Source of the DNA: Buxus sempervirens
Lineage: Eukaryota; Streptophyta; Magnoliopsida; Buxales; Buxaceae
Reading direction: 5' to 3'
Length of the DNA stretch: 64,000 bases
Assembly (NCBI GenBank): GCA_947561395.2
Contig: OX387190.1
Coordinates: 21,012,858-21,076,857, forward strand
The notes below the pieces were generated by a model that saw only the letters and a program-made list of their open reading frames with translations, was not told where the DNA came from and searched no databases. The position numbers were made by a program, and so were the translations under genes. Of this stretch, positions 46,021 through 57,967 are shown piece by piece; the stretch's first letter is position 1, and every line of letters begins with the position of its first letter.

Positions 46021-48749
46021 GCAGGTTTTGTTTCTCTATGAGACAAATCCCAACAAAAGTAAATCTCAAACTGGCAAACCCAAACATCTACACAATTAAC
46101 AAGTTCCGGACCACCAAACTGACACAAGTTACACAACTGCCAAAACCAAACAAATAAAAACCCAAAAAACAAAAAAGACAAAACATGCAGTCAGTTTCAA
46201 TGAATTCAATGCAATAAAAACTCAGGAAAAAGAAAAGGATCCACAAAAATTATAAATGTTCCAAAAATGTAAAATACATTACAAACTTCAAGACCCAGAA
46301 GAAAAAAAAAATTGACAAAAAGGAAAACAGGGAACCATCGAACATGAAGTCCATATGAATCCAAAAATAGCTATAAGCAACTTCCACTTCTATATTTTAA
46401 ATGTATCTTTCTGTATCTCTTTCTGCATATATTTTGGTTTCTTTCTTTTCTTTTCTTTTCTCCGTTCCTTCTCTTTTCAGAACTCTCAAATGTGAAAGGG
46501 TAAAAGTGTCCTTTCCTGATCTTACAAAGGTGGGTAAGTTCCATTTACAATTAACAGCAACTAAGAGTGTCAGTAAAAGAAAAGAACCAAAATAATTCAA
46601 GGAGGGAGACAAAGACAGAGATGAAAAGCAGCACCACAAATAGAAGGAAAAATTGTTCTGGCTTTGGTTTCCTTTCTCCTTTCTCTTTTCCTCTCTAATT
46701 TTTTCTCTCCGTGTGCGTTCTTAGTTTTTCTTTCTCTAAACCAAAACTATCACTATTAATATTGTTGGTTGGAACAGTTCTCTCTTCACTACTTTCCTCC
46801 TATTGCAAAATCATTCCATTGCTTTTGTGCATCATTTTCTAAAATGTTTAATCAATTTTTAATCGCCTATCTTTGCTCAGTGTGCAACACTATACTGTTC
46901 TCATGGGCCCTGACCACCACACAATGTTCCATGAGCCAAAGTTTTTCCTTCTAAAATTAACTTCAAAATAATTCAACCTCGTTAAAACAAAATCCCCATT
47001 CAGCCTCACAAGATGTCATCATAATTGCACCCTCCTTCCCCTTTAAGATTATTATTAGTTTGTGTATGTGTATATGATGCATGATGGTGCTTCATTCGTT
47101 GTCCACCATGCATTCTTATTTGTTGTTCACCGTATGTGATCTACAAAATCTTGGTGTTCATATATTTATCCTTGGTGAAAGGAGTCAATCAATATACATA
47201 TGTACATGCATACATACATACATACATACGTGTATATATATATATATATGTATTTATATGTATATACACACACGTGTGCACACGCCTATGGATATTTATG
47301 TACATATGTTAAAGAAATACACAAGCATGAGTATAGTTACGGTTATACTTTATAACGTATTATGTTTTAATTTTACTTGCAAAAGGCCCTGAATCAAATG
47401 GAGAATCATGGAATTGGAAGTCATCGAATGATATATGGTTCAACTTAATTTAATCCAATTTTGTCTATTGACGATATGCGGAAAGTGGGGGAAAATTTTG
47501 ATATCCTAATTAGGCATTTCCTTAATACCCAATCACTAATATAAATAGTACATGTTGGTTTTACATTTATGTTCTCCACAAGTGATGTCTACTTGTCATT
47601 GGCATATCTTATTTGTGTTATACAAGGGAAATAGACCACCTTGGAAGCCAAAATTTTTCAAATGTGCATTAATTTGTTAGATTTTTGTTCATAATCTTAC
47701 AATTTCTAGAATGCTTAACAGATCAAACGATTTTAAGGAAGATTTGCAATTTCAACGAGTATAGTGGCACATGAGATCTGTAGTCGAATATACTGTAGAA
47801 TCAATGCATATTTTAGTCTTTAGATGTACCGATTTAGATTTGGAAACTGCATCAATCTGTTAGTCATTTAATGCAAAACTTATTAATCTTATATCTAGAA
47901 GTCAGCAAAAATGTCTCTTTATTTATTTAACCATGCATGTACCTTATAATACAAATTATTTACACTAATCACGTTTCAAACGAAGATAATAATTGTAACA
48001 GAAATAAATTCAGGGCTTTCATAATTGACAAAAATACTACTTTTGGAAGAGCAAATGGGAATAGTTGCTCAAATGACACTTCCTATGTAACCAATTATAT
48101 AAATTGCAATTTTAAAATCAAATTATGTTATTCAAAATGACAATTATTAAACATGCAGGTCACATGTACTATATTTTGTAGAGAAGCCTTTACTCGGAAC
48201 AAGAAAGTAAGATCATTTTTTCAGTTCATTCAAGGAAAAGTAATAGATATGTTTAACTTGCAAAATGCAAAAACATGTAAAAAGGAAATTGGAGAGGCAT
48301 TTTCATGGCATGATTGCTGACCATGAAGAACACACTTAGTAAATTATACACGACAAATACTTCTTTCAAAACCACCTAAACCCACATCAACAAATACATT
48401 TGTAAAAGTACAATTTTGATGACATATCCTGTCTAGTTATCAATGCCTTTGGGGATCAGCAGCATGAATTCCTTTCTATTATGACAGCCAAGAAAAAGTC
48501 ACCTCCAGTAAGATAGTGTCTTCTTCTCAAATAACCTCCAGTTAGATAGTGTCTTCTTCTCTTATCACCTCCGGCCACACCCTCTTGCACCCTCTCTTTG
48601 CCTTCTCAAGCCTAAATTTAACAAACTAACTTCTTAGACAAGAAACCCATGTCTCTCAAGCGGAGAAAGGAGATATTCATGCAATATTTAATTCATCCCC
48701 GGCTGACAGACTTTATCGAGTACATTTACAATTTTTTAACAATATAACC

Positions 48750-49030
48750 TGTTAAGGAATATATTAAATATATAAAATTAGCCTCTACTATAAGCTTGAG
48801 CTTTTAGTAGAAACGGTGCTCTACATGGTATCGAAGCCTTAGGCAAACCCCAGAACCTGGGTTCAAACCTCCACTCCAACCGTTGAGAAAAAAAATTCCA
48901 CGTGTAGGCCCTCCCTAAAAATGGGTTTGAGTCCGGCCCACACGTGAGGGGGAGTGTTAAGGAATATATTAAATATATAAAGTTCGCCCCTACTATTAGC
49001 TTGAGCTTTTAGTAGGAATGGTGTTCTGCA
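48750..49030 (+). mobile_element. TRIM/SMART-type miniature LTR retrotransposon, complete, 281 bp
   Basis: LTRs are 48750-48825 and 48955-49030 (76 bp each, TGTTAAGGAATATATT start). The primer site TGGTATCGAAGCC begins at 48826; the polypurine tract GAGGGGGAG ends at 48954. A perfect 5-bp duplication TAACC flanks it (48745-48749 and 49031-49035). Same family as 17922-18208, opposite orientation. Copy 1 of the surrounding triplication has the empty site near 41940. Confidence 0.93.
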
Positions 49031-50323
49031 TAACCAATAGCGAAATGAATGTTTTGGTGTTCAATGTTCATGTGTATACTAGTAATAAGGTAATAAGTAT
49101 GACAAAGGAGGGATACTTTACAGAGGGTACAATAGCCAAAGCAAGAGCTGGAGGGGGTTATTGCCTATGGTAACAGCTTCTTACTAATAATGTCTTAAAA
49201 ACTTTCAGACAATCAAGCTATGCCTATTGATCCATAACATCCTTTGTGTACTTAATAAATGAAATGCTAGACAAAAAAAATTCCACTTTTAATTTCCCAT
49301 TATAGATTATCAGAAAAAGGTAGATATAAATGCAATGTACAGTATAGCCAGATATGAACACAACATACAGTATATAACACAATAATCGATACTATTTCCA
49401 CATATGCAGGAGAGAACTGAGAGACTTTACAACTGGTCTTCAAACAAACCACATATTTATCTAGTAACATGATAAGAAACATATTTGCATATAGAAAGTG
49501 ATAGAATCAAACACAGGATTCAATGGAAACCGCGAATTCTTTGCTTTGCCATGGTATCAAAGAGAGCATCCACAGAATTTTTTATCATTTTATGATAGAG
49601 CATACTTACTATACTAAATGATGATACAATTACAAAAACATGTCAGAATATAAAAATGCAGAATTAAATGAAAACAGAATGAGAATCACTTATTGTTTAT
49701 ATTGGTGGCATATATAGGATCTTTTGTTGGAAGGGAAAAGGTTAATGACATAACAGAAAAAAATACTAAGTACAAAGTAAGTTCAGCAGTGCTTAAACAT
49801 TTCTTGAGTTCTTCAAAAATGGCAAGAAAGCATTCCAGTTATAGTTTTAGCTTATACACATCAATCGTCGCAATTTTGAGCTTCATGTTTCCAAATTTAC
49901 TTCAAAAATGGGCAAGAAATATCCAGAAAGATTAAAATAGCAGCCACATAGAACCAGAACCAGCATAAATGAGGGTACCTATCAATACCAAAGTCTAGAG
50001 ATGCAAAAAGACAAATACTTTATTCCATCTTATAGCAGGAAAATCTTAGAGAAACCAATTAATCAGGTGCTGTCATCCAACTATGGCAGAGAATTAACAA
50101 ACTGAGTCCAGCATAATGTTTCCAGTCAAAACTCTGTCTATCAAATGTTAATTCAAACCCCATTCGAAATTATTGTGCATAACCCATTTACAGAACTCAA
50201 TTTATAGTCGAATTATTAAACAATTTCACTTCCATGCACAGGAACAGAACATTTGAACTCAATGAGGGAAAAAAACATCAATACATGTACATTTCTGCGC
50301 ATACAAGGGAAAAACATACTCAC

Positions 50324-50363
50324 TTCTAGTCCCACAATGGTAACAAGGCCCTTGTTTCCCCAT
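50324..50363 (-). CDS. GATA first-exon duplicate, distal copy (1c)
   Basis: Reads [13 protein letters not shown] plus one base with donor GTGAGTAT, fully compatible with exon 2. The intron would be 12.7 kb. The residues before the finger are unchanged, which argues for constraint or recent duplication. Confidence 0.65.
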
Positions 50364-52334
50364 GCAGGTTCTGTTACTCTGTGAGACAATCCCAGCAAGG
50401 AGTAAACCTCAAATTCCCGAACCAAAACTCTACAGTAACAAGTTCCAGACCACCCAAAACAGACAAAACATGGAATCATCTCAATGAATTCAATGTAACC
50501 ACAGCGCAGGAAAAAGAAGAGGACCCACAAAAATATACATGCTCTAGTTCTGAAGCTGTAAATTACATTACAAACTTCTATACCCAGAAAAAAATTTTGA
50601 AAAAGGAAAACATGGATACTTTCAAAAATGAAATCCAGAAGAATTCATAAACTTAAATTAAAGATAAAATAACTACAAGCAAATCCCACTTTTATATTTT
50701 AAACGTAATCTTCTGTATCTCTTTCTGGGTATATCTTGGTTTCTTGGTTTTAGTTCCCTCTTTTTTCAAAACTCTCTCAATAGGAAGAAAATCTCGTTAC
50801 TGTGTACAAGGGTAAGAGCGTCTTTTTCCTATCTTACAAAAACAAAAGATGGGGTAAGTGCCATTTACAATCAACATCAACTAGAAGTGCCAGATAGAGC
50901 AAAGACCCCAAGAATTCCAGGTGAGGAAGACAAAGACTGGTATAAAAAGCAGCACAAATGGAAGGGAATATTGTTCTGGCTCTGCATTCCTCTCTTCTTT
51001 CTCTTTTCCTCTCCCTCCTTTTTTTTTTCTCTTTCTTTGTGTTCGTAGTTTCTCTCTCTAGACTAAAAACATCACTATTGGCATGGAGTTGGGTGGAACA
51101 GTACTCTTCACCACCGTTTTTCTCGCTTTTGCAGAATCACTCCATTGCTTTCAGTGCGTCGTTTTCTAACTCAATTTTTTAAAACGCCTACCTCTGCCAA
51201 GTATGCAACCTCTTTCTGCCATTTGTAAATGGGCCTTGACCACCACACAAGGTTTCCATGAACGTCTGGTAAGTCCAAGTTGTTCCTTCCAAAACTAACT
51301 TCAAATTAATTTAACCCCATTAAAACAAAATCCCCATTCGCATGCTCACAAGATGTCATCATAATTGCACCCCTTCCTCCCTTTTTTAGATTGGTAGGTA
51401 TCGGTACACATACATGTATATGATGCATGATGATGCCTCATTGCGTACACCTTTCTTTCCCTTTTTGGTCCTCACAATGCTTGATACATTCCCTGGTGAG
51501 AGGAGTCTCACACACACGCGCTTACACAATGTGTAATCACACTTACGGGTATCATTTATAGCATATTACTTTATTCAATTTTACTAGAAATGGCCTTGAA
51601 TCAAATGGAACATCATGGGATTGAAATCATCAATATAATTCAAGTTAATTCAATTTTGTCTATTGGTTTATATGTGGAAAGTGGGGGCAATATTCAATAT
51701 CCTAGTTAGTCATTTTCTTATTACCAAATTATTGATATAGGCATGATATATCTTATTTATACTATTGCTAAGGTATTCAAGTGAAATACCTCACATAGCC
51801 ACACTGGAAGCCAAAAATTATTCGACGGTGCTTTGAATGTATAGTAGAATCGATGCGTATTTTAGTCTTTATACGTAATAATTTGTATTTAGCAACTACA
51901 TCAAGTGACATTGTGATCTACTTGTCATTGACATATCTATTTATGCTACTACTAAGATATTCAAGCAAAATACCTCACCCTAGACGCTAAAAATGTCTTC
52001 GACGATCATTGGTTTGTTGGATTTTTGTCCATAATCTTACGATGACGAGAAAAATTGATGGATCAAGTGATTTTAAGAAATATTTGTGATTTAAACAATT
52101 AGATTGACATGTTTTGATCTATAATAGAATGCGTTGCAGAATCAATGCATGTTTTATTCTTTATACGTCGTATACTTGGAAACTACAGCTATCTTTTAGT
52201 CATTTAATGTAAAATTTTTGAATGTGATGTTTAGAAGCCAAATTGCGTACATTAATTATGTCTTGAGCACAATTGATAATTGTAACAAAAACAAGTATAG
52301 GGTATTGATAATTTACAAAAAAGATTCCTTTGAG

Positions 52335-52935
52335 AAGAGTATTTTGATCATTAAATGTGGAAATTTGATCAAATGACATTTCTTACAAAATCAATTATGT
52401 AAATTACAATAGAAAGCACTTTAAACTCAAATAATGATTTTCGAGCTCACAATAGCTAATCCTAAAGATCACATTCATATATTTTATAATGAAAGACTTT
52501 ATTCGGAATACGAAAGTAAGATTGCTTTTTTAATTCATTCAAAGAAAAGCAATAAATATTGGGCTCAGCTTGGGAGAGTATTTTGATCATAAAATCAATA
52601 AAAAAAAAGGTTGCTCACATGACACTTCTTACTGAATCAATTATATAAATTGCACTAGAAAGCGTTTTAAAATCAAATTATGATTTTTGAAGTCACAATT
52701 TTTTAATCAAATAGATCACATATAATATCTTATATATTAAGCGAAACGGGGGTGGCTTTTGATGCGGCAGGCTCACAGTGCTTTAGGGTTGACGTGGCAG
52801 CCTCAGGCAAGTTCGGGCTACGAGCTTGCCATAACTCTTCGTTCAGACTTTAAAAATAATTCACATTCACTGATTGATTTTTTAAACAAAGGCATTTCTC
52901 AGAGCATGAAAGTAAGATCGATTTTTACATTCATT
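52335..52935. repeat. Local tandem duplication inside copy 3, with a ~155-bp insert
   Basis: GAGTATTTTGATCAT..AAATGACA blocks at 52338 and 52591 and the adjoining AAATTACAATAGAAAG/AAATTGCACTAGAAAG blocks show a ~250-bp duplication. At about 52738-52892 a GC-richer segment (GAAACGGGGGTGGC, GACGTGGCAGCC) interrupts sequence that is continuous in copy 2 (48165 area); its nature is unknown. Confidence 0.6.
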
Positions 52936-53037
52936 CAAAGAAAACTAATAGATGTTATGTTTAACTTGCAAAATGCGAAAATACATCAAAAGGGAATTGA
53001 AGAGGCATTTTCATGGCACAATTGTTGCGGAAGGCGG

Positions 53038-54195
53038 ATTGTACAACTCTTATCTACAATTTTATTTACAGCTTTGAAGTAGTGCCATTCAATGTGGGTC
53101 CTACACAAAAAATAAAGCCTAAAAAAAGGGACAAACCCTAGGAGAAATAGCATCCTATATATGCTGCAAATAAAGTTATAGATTGAAGCTACACAATCTA
53201 CCATTTGCTATTGTTGACCATGATGAATGCAGAGTGTAAATTGTATGAGAAATATACTTCTTTGAAAACCACCAAAAGCTACACCAACAAATGCATTGTA
53301 AAAGCACAGTTTTGATGACATATCCTCTCTAATTATAGAATAAATTCAATTGACTATAAGTTGATAATTGAAATTTTGAGGCTATTTTGATCTTTTCGAT
53401 ACCACTGATATAACAGTATGTTGCCCTAATTCTAACTAAATTGGATAAGAATATTCTCGGGTTATGGACCTTATTTGTTAACTTGAAATCAATTAAAACT
53501 TACCATATCAATTAAATTTTTACGTTATTATGTTGGTGATGTGGATTTCAAATATCCAATTAGTTGTACCATAATTAGCCAGACTTCCAATGATGTAAAT
53601 GACAACGTACTCCGTAAGTTTCAATTAGCTTCAAATTAACTACTAGAAGATCTTTATTTGAGAGGATCTAAATATGACTAAATTATGCAATAACAAGGCA
53701 ACACTTTGCTTATTATTTTTTTTTCTCTTCCTCACCAAAACAAAGAAAGCCTACTAGTCATTTGATAATTCATTTAGTATCATAATTCCATCAAATAAAA
53801 AGAAAAAAAAAAGTACCATAGTTTCATATGTTCATATGGAAGTTTGTATCCCACGCACAATGCATTTGTGTTCCAACTAGGTTACGCTTATATTCGATGC
53901 AGCTATAGTAAAGTGATCCTGCAGTTTCAATTTTTTTTATTTTTATTTTCTAAAAAGTGACATTTTTGGGAAATAAGATTTTTGATGAAATCTTTTATAA
54001 ATACCGGCCAAAAGTAATCCTTATTCTTAATTTACCCTAAAAAAATTATTTTTATATAAAAAATTGATTTTTTATCTAAAATTGAATGCATCAATAATAA
54101 AACCCGACTTCCTGTACAACTCTTATCTATAATTATATTTACAGCTTTGAAGTAATGCCGTTCAATGTGGTCTTACACAAAAAATAAAACTTAAA
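53038..54195. repeat. 85-bp direct repeat 1073 bp apart (53038-53122 and 54111-54195)
   Basis: Both contain TACAACTCTTATCTA, TTTACAGCTTTGAAGTA and CACAAAAAATAAA. The intervening kilobase is AT-rich and non-coding. LTR-like termini (TG..CA), PBS and PPT are absent, so this is a segmental repeat rather than an LTR pair. Confidence 0.65.
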
Positions 54196-54574
54196 AAAAT
54201 TGTTGATAGAAGATCCACTGTCGCCATTTGAATAAAACCTACGCATGAACGAGGCCACGATATTTTGGTTGCACACGGTTTCTGTTCCGTCCATGCACAT
54301 TTGTTCTCAAAGCTTTTCGTGAAAAGGTAAAAAAACACGTGCAATGAATGGAAGCAGCGGACGGTTTTGGATTCTAGTTTAAATCCAAGCGGGGGCAGAG
54401 CATCCCTGTCATCGAACACCTGAGGAGGAAGGCTTCCGACAGTTACAGATATTTGGCTTTTGAAAGTATAAAAGGGGTTTTCTTGTTGAAATCCTGCACC
54501 TCGAGATGCTGCCATCATCTCACTTAAACTGCAGGACAAGGCGGCAGACGATTTCAAACGCGGTAGGAGCAGAC
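54196..54574. other. Gene-free stretch, GC-richer, possible promoter of the next feature
   Basis: A GC shift upward begins at about 54240; no recognisable coding content. Confidence 0.35.
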
Positions 54575-54575
54575 A

Positions 54576-54602
54576 ATGCCTGAGAGAATATTGAGAGAGG
54601 TT

Positions 54603-54641
<39 letters not shown>

Positions 54642-55130
54642 TTTTGCTGTCAGAGTTGTCTACGAAGGAAGGAAACCCTCGTGATGATTTCAATTTTGCA
54701 AAGGAGGAAGCCTTCTTATTGCTTTAAAAATGGTAGAGGTAGTTATTCATCTCCGTACATAGGGGTTTGCTTGAATGATTGATAAGAAAAATTAGGGTTT
54801 TGTTAGTTGTATGTTATTAATCTCATAAATATAATTATCTGTAGTAGTGTGGTGGTCTGAGCATTTGATGTGTTCGTGTTGGAGCCTTGGAGGTGATGAA
54901 ATCTCAGACAAAAAGTGGTTCGAGTACTGGGTACATGTTCGAAGATGACTCGTATTTGTCTGAGGACGAACTTATAACTAGCCGGGAAGGAGTCTCCATG
55001 TACATGATCGAAGGGGGCTTGGTAACGGTATCTTCTCTTCGCTTTCTGGCTTTATCTTCCCGGTGTGCTTCTTCGTTTGTTAATTGTCTGGTGAAATGCT
55101 TAAGGCTTATAGATCTGGTAAGAAACGGAT
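54576..55130 (+). CDS. Candidate 5' end of an unrecognised gene (GA-repeat leader, 55-aa to 80-aa first exon)
   Basis: A (GA)n tract at 54607-54638 is the kind of purine repeat often seen in plant 5' leaders. A start at 54896 (or 54887) opens an acidic frame: MKSQTKSGSSTGYMFEDDSY, then LSEDELITSREG and YMIEGGL, with GT donors available at 55021 and 55120. The composition is protein-like, unlike the flanks. I do not recognise the family and found no downstream exons before the L1 element; it may be truncated or broken by the insertions to its right. Confidence 0.3.
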
Positions 55131-55299
55131 TTTACATCTTTATTTGTAAAATCACAATTGTCCTTGTTTACTTCTTGTTCGCTGTACCTCACGTATTAGG
55201 TTTTCGCCTCAAAATTATTTGCTTCTCGGAAAAATATTTCTCGACTTGTCGCGAATGTAACTTCTTTCTCTTTCTGCGTTTAAAATATTAGAAAAATTC

Positions 55300-56365
55300 A
55301 ATGAGTGGTTTTAGAAGCGATTCATTACATTAAATATGTACGAATTGGGCTTTTGTGGTTGAAAGTTTATTTATGTCGCCTATCTGAAGTATCCCACTGA
55401 TCCCATATGACAAATAAAAGCCTCGTCTCACTAGGAAAATAAACTTTGAAAGCAGATTGGCAACTATTTGCCTTTGGTTTTTTTTTGTTGGTTGGTTTTT
55501 ATTTTTTCTCATGCCTCAGAGGTGTTTCTTCAGCTGTCAGTGGATTGAATCAGTGATCAATGCTGTTGGTTGGGTGATTGTTTCAACAATACAAACATCC
55601 ATCCCATCCCCCCACCAACAAAAAAAAAAGGAAGGAAAGAATAAAAAGAAAGAGTAATGCTCTCTAGAGATTTCTTTCCCTTCACCTTTTGTACATATTA
55701 TGTGTTTTTTTGGATATTTTTTAATTTTTAAAAAAATAAGAAATCTGAAAATGCCTTAAATATATACCCTATATTCTAATTCAAATTCTTTTGAACTCCT
55801 ATTCTATCTATTGGATGAAATTGTATTTGCATCCGCAAGTATTAGATTGAATACGGATCAAATTTGGGTCAAGATCAAACCCATGGACAGCTATAAATGT
55901 TTCAATGCATTTGCAACTTGCAAGTATTTGGATTAAATATGGATTTTATGTGAGTCAAGATCCAACTTGTTGACAACCATAGGATTTTCAATGTATTTGC
56001 CATTATGAATATATATATATATATATTTGATCGGTAATAAAGATAGATTATATTAATAGTAAGGAAAAGGGTACCGCAATATGAGAAAAAGGAAGCTCCC
56101 TCTACTCTAGAGACCCTTTATGATATTGAAGGATATTTAGTGCTAGAAAGGGTTTGAAAACATTCACGGATTGCTTTGTATAGTACAGCCTACCAAGAAA
56201 TTGTCGAAAATTGAAATGTTAGAAATTGATAGCACGATAGGAGGCTCCTCATTGGCAAATTGATTGTTTTTCTTTCCTGTCATTGCTCAAAGTGTGCTAC
56301 ATGATTTGGTTTTGCGGCCACCTTTTGGATGAATATTGAGAAATGGTTGATGATATGCATATTTA
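55300..56365. other. Gene-free stretch with AT microsatellite and a LINE tail-like segment
   Basis: An (AT)n run at 56008-56025 is followed by TTTGATCGGTAATAAAGATAG, resembling the reversed LINE tails at 40970 and 59600. The rest, including 55800-55990 with repeated AAATATGGAT/AATACGGAT blocks, has no coding signal. Confidence 0.4.
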
Positions 56366-56715
56366 TCAAGATTTTAGGGACCATTGAATTTTCGCAGTTT
56401 GAATGTTGTGATATTTTGAACTGGATTTTGAAGCTACCATTTGTTTCTCAAGAATATTTTCTTGAAAATTTTACCATGTGAGTTTGCATGGCATGGTGAC
56501 TTCTTGGTTCATTCAAAGAAAAGCAATGTAGCAATGTCCAATGGTATGGCTGACGCGTTGAAGATTAATCAAGATTTTAGGGGCTATTGAATTTTCTTAG
56601 ATAATTTGAATATTCTTTTGATATTTTGAACCAGATTTAATCAAGATTTTGAATATTCTTCTGATAATATGAAGATTTTAGAGAATATTGTCTTGAGAAA
56701 CTTTATCCTGTGTGC

Positions 56716-57758
56716 CAGGGGCGGCTCAAAAGGGGTAGGCCACTAACGCCACTGCCTAAGGCATGCCCCCCCCAACAACTATGAAGGCCCCACCCACACC
56801 CCCCTACTAAGGCAAAATTTTTTTTTTTGGTGAACCCCCTACCGCCTAAGGAGAAAGCCCCTCATTTTTTAAATGTTTTTTCTTTATTAATGTTATTATT
56901 TACATTGTTTTGTTTGGTTTTTTCTTTCTTTATTACCATTATTGCTAACGTGTGCAACAAACAAAGTCGATTACTTTCTCAAATAGATTACTTTCTTTCT
57001 CTCGATTTTTAAAGAAACCAATTACTTTCTTTCTCTCTCGTTTTTAAAAAATTGAAAAGGGGGCCTAGGGTTTCTATCTTTTGTGAAAAATGAAACACCC
57101 ATCTTCTTTTCTTATTTACTTCTGAAATCAAAGAGTGACATTGCTAATCTTCTCTTCTTAGTAGATCATGCAATATCTTCAATGCAAGATAGATTTGAAT
57201 TATTTTCAGAGTATGATGATATATTTGGTTTTTTATTTGGTCTTGACAAATTAAGTTCTTTTGTTGATTGTGATTTAGAAAAAAAATGTCTTGATCTTGA
57301 AAATTTTCTTAAGCATGACATGCATTCTAATATTGATGGTTTGGATTTGATTTTCGAAATTAAAGGTTTTAAAAGAAGTTGCAAAAACAGAAATTAATAC
57401 TCCAATTGAAATACTTAATCTAATAAAAGAACTCGATTATTTTCCCAATTGTTTTATTGCATATAGAATATTACTTACCATACTTGTTACAATTGCATTT
57501 GCAGAAAGAAGCTTTTCAAAACTAAAGATTATAAAAAATTATTTATGAACACCCATGTCTCAAGATAGATTAAACAGTTTAACAATTTTATCTATCAAAA
57601 ATAATTTATTGGCTAAACTTGAATACAAAGTTTAATTAATAATTTTGCATCTAAAAAGGCAAAAAATAAATTTATGGTTTAATATTACTTTTTTTAAATT
57701 AAAAGGTCTCATTTTTATGACCTTGCTTAAGGCCCCCAAAAAGTTTGAGTCATCCCTG
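56716..57758 (+). mobile_element. Non-autonomous hAT, 1043 bp, complete
   Basis: The ends are CAGGGGCGGCTCAAA and, complemented from the right, CAGGGATGACTCAAAC. The flanking 8-bp duplication is CTGTGTGC / ATGTGCGC (6 of 8 identical). It keeps only the 3' part of the transposase and is a deletion derivative of the family at 1-1633. Confidence 0.9.
57083..57660 (+). pseudogene. hAT transposase C-terminal remnant
   Basis: From about 57170 the translation (QDRFELFSEYDDIF, then LSSFVDCDLEKKC, LENFLKHDMH) is nearly that of 1060-1210. A frameshift near 57350 breaks it, and the hAT dimerisation segment follows in another frame (57455-57540). The N-terminal domain is absent. Confidence 0.85.
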
Positions 57759-57967
57759 ATGTGCGCTTGCATGGCATCGTGACTTTTTGGTTCATTCAGA
57801 GAAAAGCTACGTCCAATGATTTTTTGTTTGATTTTTGTGCCTAGGTATTTGGATGTACACCCAGAATTAGGATGTTATTTGAAATGGAAAGATTTATTAC
57901 TTTCTTGTGTAACTTCAATACATTATGAAATATAGACTTCTTTGTTATAACTGTTTCATGTATATAA

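Larger units (their letters stand above)
41765..53335 (-). repeat. Tandem triplication containing the GATA first exon
   Basis: Three diverged copies lie head to tail: about 41765-44750, 44750-48410 and 48410-53335. Shared markers in the same order include CATCAATGCCTT..GGGGATCAGCAG (41782, 48436), the exon block CCCACAATGGTAACA (43095, 45987, 50331), TCTGTATCT (43494, 46412, 50714), a CT-rich tract (43730, 46680, 50990) and TTTTGTCTATTG (44491, 47460, 51654). Copies 1 and 2 have each lost part of the unit, so copy 3 is the fullest. Identity is moderate with many small indels, so the event is old. The unit holds the 5' UTR/promoter side and the start of intron 1 of the GATA gene. Confidence 0.85.
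56366..57840. repeat. Tandem duplication, second unit split by a hAT insertion
   Basis: Unit 1 is about 56366-56550. Unit 2 starts about 56566 and continues after the hAT at 57759-57830. Both share AATCAAGATTTTAGGG or near forms, then GTTTGCATGGCATGGTGACT / GCTTGCATGGCATCGTGACT and TTGGTTCATTCA. Unit 1 retains the uninterrupted target site. Confidence 0.8.

Noticed and set aside
53038..54195. LTR retrotransposon bounded by direct repeats
   Set aside because: The repeats lack TG..CA ends, and there is no primer site or polypurine tract.
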